The position numbers were made by a program, and so were the translations under genes. Below, piece after piece: positions 31,560-42,876 of a DNA stretch of 64,000 bases (the stretch's first letter is position 1; every line of letters starts with the position of its first letter). The notes under the pieces were generated by a model. The model saw nothing but the letters and a program-made list of their open reading frames with translations, did no database searches and was not told the origin of the DNA. The DNA comes from Endomychus coccineus (Eukaryota > Arthropoda > Insecta > Coleoptera > Endomychidae): assembly GCA_958510875.1 (NCBI GenBank), contig OY294067.1:105754010-105818009 (forward strand), given 5' to 3'.

Positions 31560-34165
31560 CGATATAAATCAAAATAAGTTTATGCTAAATTTGTGGCAGG
31601 TTGAACAATATTCACTACCATATTTTGCGGTAGAGCTACAGCTGGTATGAATGATACGCCGATCACCTTCAAAAACGCAATGAGAATACTTTATTTTAAA
31701 TCAAACATGTAGTATATATATATATTCGAATCATATTGATTGTAAATCGCATAATATGACCCGAAATCTAGCTGCCGGCGATGGAAATATTGTTAATAAT
31801 TATTAACGTAGTACCCTATAAGCGCTGTAAACGTTATATAATAAGATTTGCGACGAATTCGGTAATTCGAGGTATACAATATATAGGTGCGGGAGGGTTG
31901 GAGCCCAATACCTATACAGAATCTAGATGAAGCGGTGTTACGCATCACGATGATTATTCGAACTGTCTGTACAGCTCGATTGCTATATAACAAAATACAT
32001 TTTTAATCATCTTAAACATATAGATGTGCTAATATAATTTTTTCATTATGCAAAAATATACTAATAATAAAAACATTTTCATCGACACACATTCCTTCAT
32101 AGGAACAGACAGACCGACAGCTTTTTATAAAATTCAATCAAGCGTTCCAGGGGAAACATATATGAGGGGAGTTTTATAGAGATTGAACTCATTTCCCCAA
32201 CACACCCAAGAGGTAGAACTATGATGGTAGGATGAGGAATAGATGTGGATAACTAACCATGATTTTCACAATAAGCTTTCATGTTTGTCAGCCGTTGGTG
32301 AACTGGATAACGTTCCATTAGTTTACAATAAGTATAACTAACCACAAGCGTCACTGCCGAATGTGTGCAATTTAAAACTCAGTTTCTACTGAAACACCTG
32401 TAGGTAAATATGACGAAATATCCGATATCACCAAAAGTTATCATGTCACATATTTCCACTGAAAATATTTTCCACACAAAATTATAATTTATAAAATAAG
32501 TAAACAGAGAAAGCATTTCTAAAACATCTTAAATACCAGAAAGGTGAAATCTCCTGAAAAAGGTTGCGCCGAGAATATTGCACGTTCCATACATACTTTC
32601 AAATGAACATTTTTTCAGCCGGAAAAATATTTATTGTTCTACTTCACGCAATATTAAATTTGTTCAACTTTGCAATAATTTTCATACCAGAATTACGTGT
32701 CCAAACTGCTGTTTCATAGGGTTAGTAGAACAAAAAAAAAACAAGTGTCAAAAACAAGTATATATTGCTAGGAAACTTATTACAATTTGCAGGATCAACA
32801 ACATACTATATTCGACATAAAACTTTGTATACATAAAACCTTAAAAAAAAAAATTTGGCTATTTTAAGACCATATTCCTCAAATAATAATGTGGCAGTTT
32901 AAAAATATAAACGTTAAAAAAATTCAAAAATCGACTTGAAAATAATAAATACTGTTGACTCTTCATATCATAATTAATGTTTCTGGGCTTCATGCTCAGG
33001 TAAAATTAGATTTTGAATAATTTTAATCTACTGAATATTACAAATTAAGTAATCACGTTTATAAGTATTTTTGAGAAAGTCATAATAACACAAATTAGAA
33101 TCATTGAATCCTTTGAAAATAAAAATTGTTAAAAATGATAACAAAAAGTAATAGGTATATAAAGTTTTGTTATATATTAGACTTCTTTTTATGAAAAATG
33201 TTCAGATATACAAGCAAGCAACAATAAATAAAAAAGGTTTTATTTTAGATCAAAAAGGATAAATTGCAGGACCATTTCAGGAGCGGGGATTTTATTGGAA
33301 GGAGATATGCTTAGGAATGTATCTGCAAAAATACAAAAGGTTAACTTTGTGCATAACAAAACACACACTATGAACTGAAAATACGTAAAAATACATAATT
33401 ATTAATTGAAAACATGATTACTGGATTACTTAAGATTACTGGAAACAGATTACAAATAAAGCAATGTATTATGTATTAGTCGATGAGTTTTATTATTCAA
33501 CATGAAATGATCGAATTGGATGTTATTGTCAAAAGATAGAATACAATTATAATAAATTGTTTAATCAACTGAAGATATTCAACATATTATAATGCTATCA
33601 TCACTTATCGATAACTATCTCAGTATGACATTGAGCAAAAATTTCAACGAACTAAACATCTTTAGAAAGTTATTTAGAAAGCTTGCATATCCCTAAAATT
33701 ATCTATTCAAATTATAGGAAGGTTCAAGTTATGAAAAACTGTACAACATTCTTTACATTCGTAAATGTACAAATGTTCTCAACAATGATTCTGTAGCAAT
33801 TAATTGGCACTATGTTCCCCAGTATATAGTACAATAATGACTTAATAAATTTGATATGTACAATATTTAAGAAATGTATATATATATCCCACTCACTATG
33901 CCAACTTTTCAATTAAATTATCACATCAAGGACTATCTTATCATATGATATTGATTTACGCCAACAGACTACTTGATAATAATATAACAAAAAGATAAAC
34001 TCTAGAATAAGCTAACAATTTGATATAAGAAATATTACTTCATTCAGTAATTCAAGAATAATATGCAATAAACTTAAGAAACTTGATGATTATTTTAAAG
34101 TTTTCTGATTATTTTTTTAAATAACAAAATAACTAAATCATGCTAAATTCAAACTAAATGCAATA
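31560..34165. other. Long AT-rich stretch without recognised features
   Basis: All frames are short and A/T-biased. No convincing splice-bounded exon, RNA gene or transposon was seen. If the Gpdh transcript has further 3' exons they would lie at coordinates below 36185 and could be in this interval, but I could not find one. Confidence 0.4.
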
Positions 34166-35043
34166 TTCCATGCTGTGACCCGGATTCAAGCTATAATAAA
34201 AAAAAACATGTAAGTTCGAATCAAAAAATGTTGTTTGCATTAGCTTCAGGAGGTTCTCAGGATCATTCATACACCTTAAAACCTCTTGGGAACCCCAACC
34301 CCACCCATTGGGGGCGAAAATGGCCTGAAATCTCCAAGTCTTGAATTGTATTTTCTAGAAAAAAAGGTATTTTGGCATTTCGAGTGCACCTAGGGAGTTT
34401 TTTGGGTCGCTGAACACGAATCCGTAGCCAGATGTACTTGCAATCCATCGAAGGGATGGTCAAATCGACAAAATTGGCCAATTTCGCACCCCTAATATAT
34501 TATTTTGCAATTTACGTGTTTTAGGCATTTCGAATGCACCAAGACGGTTTCTTGGGTCGCTGAATACGATTCCGAAGCCTGATTTACTCAGAAGTAATTT
34601 TAAAATGCAAAAATTATAAAAATTTAGAAGCGTGTCAAATTAGCCATTTTTGTAAATTTCCCACCCCTACGGAATCGTATTCAGCAACCCAAATAAATCT
34701 CTTAGTGCATTCGAAATGCCTAAAACACGTAAATTGCAAAATAAACTATAAGGGTGCAAAACTGGTCAATTTCGACGATTTTACCACCCCTACGATGGAA
34801 TGCGTGTTCAGCGACCCAAAAAACCCCCTAAGTGCACTCGAAATGCCAAAATACCTTTTTTTGTAGAAAATACAATTCAAGACTTGGAGATTTCGGGCCA
34901 TTTTCGCCCCCAATGGGTGGGGTTGAGGTTCCCAAGAGGTTTTAAGGTGTATGAATGATCCTGAGAACCTCCTGAAGCTAATGCAAAAAAAAAATTTCGA
35001 ACTTACATGTTTTTTTTTTTAATTTCCGGTTCATAGCCTGGAT
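34166..35043. mobile_element. Palindromic foldback MITE, copy 2, TA target
   Basis: This is the same family as 7257-8121. The ends are TTCCATGCTGTGACCCGG and the complement of ATCCAGGCTATGAACCGG, bordered by TA at 34164-34165 and 35044-35045. It has the same internal plan: each arm carries an outer unit with GTCGCTGAACACGAATCCG and an inner unit with GTCGCTGAATACGATTCCG, mirrored in the other arm. The inner mirrored unit of the right arm is damaged (GCAACCC for GCGACCC). Confidence 0.9.
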
Positions 35044-36184
35044 TACAATGAGAATGAATTGGAGAAGTATGAATGTTTGGTAATAACTTGTTCACAAAAA
35101 ATTTTTCAATTCCTCCTGTCATTACATGAAAATTAATATTAGAAATCTGCATATATGCCATTTCACTCGAATTAAAAAATTTAATTTGTATATTTATATG
35201 TAGAATTAATTCTGTATATAATTTAAACTTTGTGCCATTTGTGATCTGTTACACTATTCTAGGAGATACAATACAAAGTTTTCATTTTATCTGGTAACAT
35301 CTGCTGCTATAAAGACCACCTAAGTCTGTCACTTTCACCAGAATACTTTTAATTTTTTTTCAGGAGGGAATTCTGGCAATATCGTTACATCGTCTCTTAT
35401 GATATTAACAGTAACTACCCCAAAAATTAGCTAATAACCTGATAACCACCAAAAATAATGCATTTGTTTGGAAGACCCTGTTACTTTTTCATATTCCATT
35501 AACAAGTTGATAAAATACAAATACTTTGTTAAATGCCACACTATATTCATAAACTTTTTTATTGCAATTTAGAACTATGTTTTTGAAAATAAACCGTTAA
35601 ATTTGGAAATTGCAATAAAAGTAGTGATATTTAACAGAGCAATTATATTACAAATGAATACTACACCGTAGAAAGATCCCAAAATAAAATTTTATTATAG
35701 AAATGAAAGAAAATCATGTTCGCCACACAGCGGTGAACAATGTTGCCATTATTCGCCTGAAGATTTCTTTTATTTCTATAATAAAAGTTCATTTTTAAAA
35801 TTTTCTACAGTGTAGAATTTACAGCAAGTAAAGACCAGTTCATTCTTCAAAAGTAATTATGTTCACATTTGTAATTAGTGTAGGAAAATTATTTTCTGTT
35901 AATTTGAATGTCAACATAAAGAAACCCGCCAGTATTCTAGAAGACTTCCCTCCTCCCAAAATAAGACCACTTAACCCTCAGGGTTGGCAGAAATAGATAA
36001 TAATAAGCGACACTTATTACTCTTTCTGCATTTTTACACAGTACTAAATAAGATGAAAAGTTTGTATTGAATCAAATCGTACATTCAATATCACTAGTTT
36101 AAGTACTTCACTCAAAAATTACTCCTTGCATGCACTAATCTAAACATGATAATGCGGAATTAAGGAATGGTAGCAAAAAAGCAC
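35044..36184. other. Probable 3' region or intron of Gpdh
   Basis: Apart from the small MITE at 35664-35812, I see no gene. This lies downstream of the last recognised Gpdh exon on the minus strand, so it should be 3' UTR or intron. No convincing polyadenylation site or extra terminal exon was identified. Confidence 0.4.
35664..35812. mobile_element. 149-bp foldback MITE with TA target
   Basis: The ends are CACCGTAGAAA and the complement of CACTGTAGAAA, bordered by TA at 35662-35663 and 35813-35814. The inner arms share TTATTATAGAAAT and its complement. No coding capacity. Confidence 0.85.
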
Positions 36185-36281
36185 TTACATGTGCTCAGGA
36201 TGTTCTTTGATGCAGTTGATAAATTCAGTAGCAGGCTTTTGTCCTGTGCATATTTGGAAAACAGTAGTGAAGAATGGGAAC
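36185..36281 (-). CDS. Gpdh1: Glycerol-3-phosphate dehydrogenase (NAD+), C-terminal exon
   Basis: After a TTTTGCAG acceptor (36282-36289) the minus strand encodes the last 30 or so residues of cytosolic GPDH: FPFFTTVFQICTGQKPATEF, INCIKEHPEHM. The exon joins the upstream one in phase: AA from 38444 plus G here makes the lysine codon. The final codons read CAC ATG TAA GTG, so the ATG is followed by a stop that is itself part of a perfect GTAAGT donor (36183-36188). The message can end here with the family's usual HPEHM C-terminus, or splice after AT into a further exon for an extended C-terminus, as known for fly Gpdh isoforms. No further exon was found. Confidence 0.93.
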
Positions 36282-36424
36282 CTGCAAAATGAAATATTTT
36301 ATGGAACAAATTGTCATCATGCTTAGCAAAGATCGTTGCATTAATAGTGGTGTTATTTCGAATTTTTAGAAGCTCACAATTGAATCGTTCTAGTAATACT
36401 AATATCACTGTACAGTGTTCAATA

Positions 36425-36721
36425 CTAAAGTTAACTATCGAGCCTCAGTAACTGCAGGAGACTTTTGGGTCAGATGTTTCTCTTTAAATGTGTAATGGAA
36501 ATATTGATTGTCCACAATTACTGAGCCAGCTTAATCTGTATGTTGTATCAACAATACGTAATCCTCATTTGTTCAGTATTCCATACCATACAACTAACTA
36601 TGGAATGAACAGCCTTCAGACTAGATTTCAAAATGACTATATTGATGTACAACATTTGGTAGATCTATTTGCACAAACATATGAAAACTTCAACAAGGAG
36701 ACACTACTTCGTATTTTGTAA
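36425..36721 (+). pseudogene. LINE ORF2 C-terminal remnant
   Basis: The plus strand encodes LLSQLNLYVVSTIRNPHLFS, then IPYHTTNYGMNSLQTRF and VDLFAQTYENF. This matches the pattern at the very end of many insect jockey/R1-type LINE polyproteins (R-N-x-x-L-F then a T-N-Y-G motif). It sits in the Gpdh intron, antisense to the gene. The rest of the LINE is absent upstream, consistent with 5' truncation or decay. Confidence 0.5.
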
Positions 36722-38443
36722 TATATTATGTATGCATAGCCTATTTTTTTTTCTTTTTTGTCCCCATACATGTTTGGTTTCAGTCGCAGTATTAACCATA
36801 CATGCTTAATCCGTACGGGCAAATACGTCAGTATATGTGACAATTCCGAAAACAACCTGTTTTAAGGTTTTCTTCCATTTTACGCGTCGTGTTTCATCGA
36901 ACTGTGTTACATGCAAATGGGTTCTCGTCAGTCTTGGTAACGAATACTGACAAAAGTAGGATGTGTGGGTAAACAGAGTTCGGTGAAAGTCGCACGGGTA
37001 AAAACGAACAAGTAATTAGTGATAGTATCGAGTGTGTGTGGGAAAAAGAGGAGCTCGTGCATGTTCACACGAACGGGTAAAACCGCGACTAAAACAGAGA
37101 ATGTATGGTACGCTTTACATTAATTTTATATTATGGTTTGGTAGACATTGAATAAAAAAGCCTACCAGAAACTGAAGCAAAATGCGATTAATGCAATTTT
37201 CAATCAAGGACATTAAAAAATAATTATAGATGATGGCCAGTTCCCTATACTGCAATGTAATCCTGAAAACTGACGTCACCGCGATATCTTCCGTGTTTAT
37301 ATTCGTATGAAACTGAACTTGGTTTATTACGATTGCACCTTTGTCTGAAATTAGAATAAGAACTCGTTTGGTTTAAGTATTATTATTATTATTATTATTA
37401 AGGGGAGACCATTGGGATCCTCTTATGCCTAGGCCGAAGGCCTTTGCTACTGTGTGGCGTGTCACCTAGTGCAGCGGTTCCCACTCATGAGTGTTCACTC
37501 AGCAGCCACCAGAGGACAGTGCCCACTGGAAAGTGTTCACCATGCTCCCCTAGGTGAACGATTCCTGAAGAGGTTAATACCGTCTTCGTGATATATATTA
37601 TTCAACGTCGGTCTAGTGAAGCGGTTCTCACTCAAGAGTGTTCACCGAGCTCCAGAGGTAGACTATGAATATGAAAATAGTGTTCAGTATCAAACAAGCA
37701 ATTGATGTGAACTACTGTACGATATGCACATTTATTTAAATCGGTGAAATTTATTATAATCTCGCTCAGATTTTATAAAAAAACTAGAAAACTATTTGTT
37801 GTTCTGTGCTATTTCCTTGCTAATACGTTTTCAAGGAATCTGTTACGTTTTTCGTTGGCGTTGGATATTACCGAATGAAATTTTCATCTGGCAAACATGC
37901 TTAATACTTTCATTTGATCCTCCTTCATCAAGTTCCTTAGATGTATGATACAATTTCGACTTTATATAGGAAAAATTATGAAGAAAATTCGAAGGAATCA
38001 TTTCTTGTAGATATTTGGTAGCTAGATAATTGATTATACCTTATACCTTCATATACATGTACTACTGCTGCTGGTATTATTGGACAACGAAGGAATGAAA
38101 ACATATCAGCATGTTTCATTTAGAATATTGAAGCAAATAATTGTCCAAGAGTCCTGATTATTCTAATAAGGAAAGGTTTTACATAAAAAAACGAGAGTAA
38201 ACTTTAAATTTTGATTTATTAACTTGACAGAAGTATTCTTAACAAGATGCAGCCTTGTAATCGAAACATGTCAAGTTAATGAGTCAAAGTTTAAAGAGTA
38301 ATCCCGTTTTTAATTAATTTAAAAACCTTCCCTTAATGACATTAGAGATTTACATAAAATAGAGTCAACTTCATAAAATACTGAGTATTTCATTTATTAC
38401 ATTAGAGTCAACTATTTTTTAGACCATGAAGAGATTTACTTAC
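36722..38443. other. Gpdh intron with a TTA microsatellite
   Basis: This is the intron between the two Gpdh exons, apart from the LINE scrap next to it. A (TTA)n run of about seven units lies at 37379-37400. It is followed by GC-richer DNA to about 37640 with repeated GAGTGTTCAC motifs (near 37489 and 37638) flanking similar short blocks. I could not assign that part to a family. Confidence 0.5.
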
Positions 38444-38781
38444 TTGTCTTCCATGCCTTTTGCCTTGAGCATATAGTTCACTTCTTCGGCAGTCAATGGT
38501 CCCTGAAGTTTTTGACCGTTGAGCATTTCGTCTTCCAGTTGTTTCAATGGTTTTCCGGTTCTTACGAAAGCCTCGGCAACCTTACGATTTCTGCCGCCGA
38601 AGCAAGTGACTATGAGATCTGCGACGCCACAACTCTCAAAGAATGTAGATAGTTTTCCACCGGGATAGAAAACGTCGACAAAATGGATCATTTCCATTAG
38701 CCCTAAACGCATCACGGCCGCCTTCGTGTTATCACCCAAGCCCAACCCGTCTATGAAGCCTGCTCCTACGGCCACAATATT
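38444..38781 (-). CDS. Gpdh1: Glycerol-3-phosphate dehydrogenase (NAD+), substrate-binding exon
   Basis: The exon is 338 nt, bounded by a TTCCTTCCAG acceptor and a GTAAGT donor on the minus strand. It encodes [20 protein letters not shown], the conserved start of the C-terminal domain directly after the catalytic lysine, which must be the last residue of the preceding exon. The substrate-phosphate contact motif [11 protein letters not shown] and [18 protein letters not shown] follow. The enzyme reduces dihydroxyacetone phosphate with NADH in the cytosol and feeds the glycerophosphate shuttle and glycerolipid synthesis. There are no lesions, so the host gene is presumably functional. The 5' exons encoding the Rossmann domain were not found at higher coordinates. 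Confidence 0.96.
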
Positions 38782-39438
38782 CTGGAAGGAAAAATCAGGT
38801 TCTCAATACAATAACTTTTACTGACAAAATATTATGGTGTTGTATTTATATTTAGGATTCTCAAGTGAGCGCACATTGAGTACGTAATATTTATTTTACG
38901 CACTAGGGTGTGTAGTATTCCTCTCCCAAAATAATAATCAAATTTTGTTACATAATCAACACGGTCAAAACTTTCTATTATTTGGGATATTGAAATAAAT
39001 ATTGTGTATCCATGTACCAATATTTATTATTGTGGAAGTTAGTATTTATATACTTATTCATTTTATATTTTGAAATATATGCGACCTCTAGTATTATCTT
39101 CGTTATCCAAGGATTGGAATATTTCCTCAAAGTTTAAATTCAATTTGGTGCCATATATTCCATAGTAGCAGTGTTTGCCTCATGGTATCATACTTATTGG
39201 TTACATAAAAAAATGTTGTGATAATAATTATTTTTTGTATATTCTTTGTCAGAATAAAATTAATAATTATATGCATAAAATCCTGTAATGTGACATCATT
39301 CATCAACAGTGTGTTGGGAAAATTTTATTAATTATCACACCCAATTAGATTATTTGGTTTCCACCCTTCGAGCAGTGTTTGAGTAGACTTCATATTTTCC
39401 GTATAAATAGAAAGACGAATAATATATTGTAATATATA
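38782..39438. other. Gpdh intron, AT-rich, no other feature
   Basis: No coding or repeat structure was recognised between the exon acceptor and the left end of the mariner element. Confidence 0.5.
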
Positions 39439-41693
39439 CAATGTGTCAATTTGAAAACTTCCCACCCTTAATATCTTCCTTCCAGTAAACAATATGAGTA
39501 ATCGAAAAAACAGGTCAATTTTATTGTCAAGGGGGACACTTTCAAGGACTATTTGTAGCCCTCGTGGTTCAACCCCTAGGAGGGGTAGATGTTACCCTTA
39601 GAATTTTAAATGGGAAGGGGGGTCAAGTGGCACATCATTTTGATGGGCGTTCAATTCTTGTTCCAATGGTACCCTGACTTATTATTTTTTGATGAGCATT
39701 TTCCGAAAAATTGCGTTCTAAACTAACAGAAGTAATTATTAGAACGCCTATACTGAGATGCATGGTTTGGCCAGAACTGGTTAGAATATTAGGTGGTACC
39801 GTTCCAACCCTTTATTAGGGGTAACATTAGCCATTAGCTCCAAACACTTTACATAAAAAAGTAGTCTAATAGTAAAACGTAGATGGTAGTAAAGTTGTGT
39901 TTATTCAATGCTGACTTTTTAAGTGTCATCGCAGAAATTGTACAGATAGCCTTCCTTTTTTGCTACTGCTGCTGTAAAAAGTGTCTGTTTTCAGGCAAAA
40001 AATTGGTTAGCACATTTGAACTATGTGGTAGTATTGTGAATACAGTTGTACCTGTTGGACTGTTTAGGAATTACTTTAATAAGTGTATAAAAGTGTAAAA
40101 ATGGTTTACATTCTTCAAGACAGAATTGAAATGATTGTAATTTATGGAGAAGTTGGAAAGTGCGCACGAAGGGCGGCATGTCTTTTTAACGAAAGACATC
40201 CAAATTGTAATGTAAGTCACCGGTATGTGCTTGATTTGGTGAATAAGTTTTACGAAACTGGTTCAGTGACAAATAAAAAAAGAAATAACCCCAGAGTACT
40301 AAATGAAGCAGCTCAAATTGAAGTTTTGGGAACATTTGCTGCAGAGCCCACGAACTCCTTACGATCAGTATCAGAACAGACGGGAATGTCACGCGAGACT
40401 ATAAGAAAAGCATTGAAAATGCATAAATTTCATCCATATAAAATGCAGATTCTTCAAGAGCTCCACGAGGATGATTATGATAGAAGAATAGAGTTTTGTG
40501 AAATCATGTCTCATCGAGTCAATACCATCCCTAATCTTCTGTTAAACATCTGTTTCAGCGATGAGTGTTCATTTTTTCTGAATGGCAATGTTAATAGACA
40601 AAATTGTCGCTATTGGAGTGACGAAAACCCACATATTTTTCGGGAAGGGCATACACAACACCCACAAAAAGTTAATGTTTGGGCTGGTATTCTTGGAAAT
40701 GCCATTATTGGTCCATTATTTCTGGAAGAAAACTTGGCTGGCAATCTGTACCTTGATATGCTTGAAGAGACTATCGATCCTCTTATAACTCACGAGCTAG
40801 AAACTCAAATTGATGCAGAAGGTAATGAACTTTTGCAGGAGGATCTGTTACATTACCAGCAGGACGGTGCTCCACCTCATTATTTTCTTCCCGTCCGACA
40901 GTGGTTAAACGAGAGATTTCCGGGTAGATGGATTGGCAGAAGGGGAGCAGTTGAATGGCCTCCGAGATCACCGGATTTAACACCCTTAGATTTCTTTCTT
41001 TGGGGGCATCTTAAATCCGTTGTTTATAAAACACAACCTTCTGATATTGACGAACTTAAAAGACGAATTACAGCTGCATGCCAGTCAATTCCGAGTGAAG
41101 TTTTCCGTAATGTTAGAGGGGAGTTCGAAAACAGACTGTATTACTGTTTAGAGCAAAATGGAAAACATTTCGAACAGCTAATAAGATAAGCGGAAGTAGA
41201 TTTTCTGTTTAAAATGTCTTTCTCGCAAATTAAATTTTATTTTGTAGAAGGAACATAACCACCAAATAAAAAATCCCATGCGTAATAAATTTATTCCTGT
41301 CATTCAAGGGTTGGAGCGGTGCCACCTACTCTTCTAACCATTTTTATTAAAGGGAGTCAATACAATAATGCATCTCAGTATAGGCGTTCTAATAATTACT
41401 TCTGTTAGTTTAGAACGCAATTTTTCGGAAAATGCTCAACAAAAAATAATAAGTCAGGGTACCATTGGAACAAGAATTGAACGCCCATAAAAATGATGTG
41501 CCACTTGACCCCCCTCCCCATTTAACATTCTAAGGGTAACATCTACCCCTCCTAGGGGGTTGAACCACGAGGGCTACAAATAGTCCTTGAAAGTGTCCCC
41601 CTTGACAATAAAATTGACCTGTTTTTTCGATTACTCTTATTGTTTACTGGAAGGAAGATATTAAGGGTGGGAAGTTTTCAAATTGACACCGCG
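39439..41693 (+). mobile_element. Apparently intact mariner DD41D element with long inverted repeats
   Basis: The ends are TA-flanked (39437-39438 and 41694-41695). They start CAATGTGTCAATTTG on the left and CGCGGTGTCAATTTG when the right end is complemented. Inverted similarity then continues for about 375 bp on the left (to 39813) and 387 bp on the right (from 41307). That is far longer than the 20-30 bp of classical mariners. Between the repeats lies one uninterrupted transposase gene. It sits in the intron or upstream region of Gpdh, antisense to it. The very similar arms and open ORF suggest a recent insertion. Confidence 0.93.
40101..41189 (+). CDS. Mariner-family transposase (DD41D), intact
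   Basis: I take the ATG at 40101 (362 residues). An in-frame GTG 18 bases upstream is not a plausible eukaryotic start. Residues about 5-60 and 80-110 form the paired-type helix-turn-helix region that binds the inverted repeats, ending in SETIRKAL-like sequence and HPYKMQ. The catalytic triad is D154 (CFSDECSF), D255 (QQDGAPPH) and D297 (SPDLTPLDFFLWG). The last two are separated by 41 residues, which defines the DD41D (rosa-like) group rather than classical DD34D mariners. No internal stop or frameshift is present, so activity is possible but not shown. Confidence 0.92.
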   Translation: MVYILQDRIEMIVIYGEVGKCARRAACLFNERHPNCNVSHRYVLDLVNKFYETGSVTNKKRNNPRVLNEAAQIEVLGTFAAEPTNSLRSVSEQTGMSRETIRKALKMHKFHPYKMQILQELHEDDYDRRIEFCEIMSHRVNTIPNLLLNICFSDECSFFLNGNVNRQNCRYWSDENPHIFREGHTQHPQKVNVWAGILGNAIIGPLFLEENLAGNLYLDMLEETIDPLITHELETQIDAEGNELLQEDLLHYQQDGAPPHYFLPVRQWLNERFPGRWIGRRGAVEWPPRSPDLTPLDFFLWGHLKSVVYKTQPSDIDELKRRITAACQSIPSEVFRNVRGEFENRLYYCLEQNGKHFEQLIR

Positions 41694-41695
41694 TA

Positions 41696-42876
41696 TAATT
41701 TTGTGTAATACCATCTTCTCTTCTTGTCTACCAAAATTGTATTATTTACTAGATATTGATAATGAGATGTATGCTGGTGAAACGTTCCCTAGCATGTGAT
41801 ACAAATATTAATAAGGAACTGTGTTCAATCGATCACTGACTTTCCTCACTTTTGTTAGCTTTCGCTCTCGGAGACTTCTATTGGTGAAATTTAATTTATG
41901 ATTGCAGAAACGGAAAATATATTGGATATGATTTAGACACTGCTAATAACAGACGATAAAATTATACTCTATGTAACATCGAAATTTTATTCAAATGTTC
42001 CGCATAATGTATATTACAACTCTATGTTTTATACAGACACCTGCTGTGACATAAACTCAAAATTATTGACGATATCAATAATCCTACCACAGCATATAAC
42101 CATAAAATATAGAGAATAGTTTAATGCCACAGAGTAAGCACATAAAATAAACTATGACGTCACATTGATTACGTAATTTGAATCTTAAAATGAGACTTTC
42201 GGAATCTTCTGGGGGTGAAATATATGTGTGTGTTATATATTTATAGCCACAAAAACACGGATGTCCTTATGGTTAAATACAATACCATAATTCCATTTGA
42301 AAAAATTAAGATTGATGCCAGATATACCACTCGAGACGGGACTTCCGCCCCATAAACAATATAGTTCATATTTTCAGCACTTTAAAGCGATCTGCAAAAT
42401 TTCAAATCGATACGACCAACAGCTACGGCACAATCGACCCAAACCATAACTTCAATAGAAAAATTTTAAATATTGAAAAGAATAATTATCAACGTTTGAT
42501 ATTTAGTGGAGTAAATCTGGCGAAAAAAAGGCAAGGTTGGCGAAAATTTTACGATGCTTAGCGACCCGGTGGAAAGTGTTTGTTAGGGTGCCAATAACAA
42601 CCCCCTGAAATCTCCCAAAGTGGGTGCAATCCCCCTTTTTTTGGCCAAAAAGGTTTTTAATGACATTTTTACGGGTAGTTTAGCAAAAAAATTAATATCT
42701 CTGGTTGTATTGAAAATTAAGAAACCAACGTAGAACCCTTTCATTGTCAATGTCCAAGGAACTGCCAGTCCAAATTTCAAGTTGATCCGACCTCTCCCCT
42801 CCCCGTAATAGATAAATATATACCCATATATGCAAGGAATCTTGCGTAACGGCTAACTCAATCATTTTTCAACCGA
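41696..42876. other. Gpdh upstream intron or flank; contains a dispersed repeat
   Basis: The part at 41819-42110 is repeated at 46668-46945. From about 42480 on, GC-richer DNA (near AGGTCGGATCAACTTG complement) leads into the tandem array and may belong to the same repeat family. No gene was recognised. Confidence 0.45.
41819..42110. repeat. Direct repeat, copy 1 (partner 46668-46945)
   Basis: Shared blocks in the same order and orientation include ATCGATCAC, AATATGGGAAATGATTTAGA-like sequence, ACTCTATG, GAAATTTTATTCAAAT and ACTCTATGTTTT. The copies are about 4.85 kb apart and diverged by substitutions and small indels. This may be an old segmental duplication or a dispersed element. Confidence 0.65.

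Noticed and set aside
36000..36184. Possible extra Gpdh terminal exon just downstream
   Set aside because: An AG followed by a short frame is present, but with no conserved residues it cannot be distinguished from chance.
40083..40100. Earlier in-frame start (GTG) for the mariner transposase
   Set aside because: GTG is not a normal eukaryotic start; the ATG at 40101 gives a family-like N-terminus (MVYILQDRIEM).
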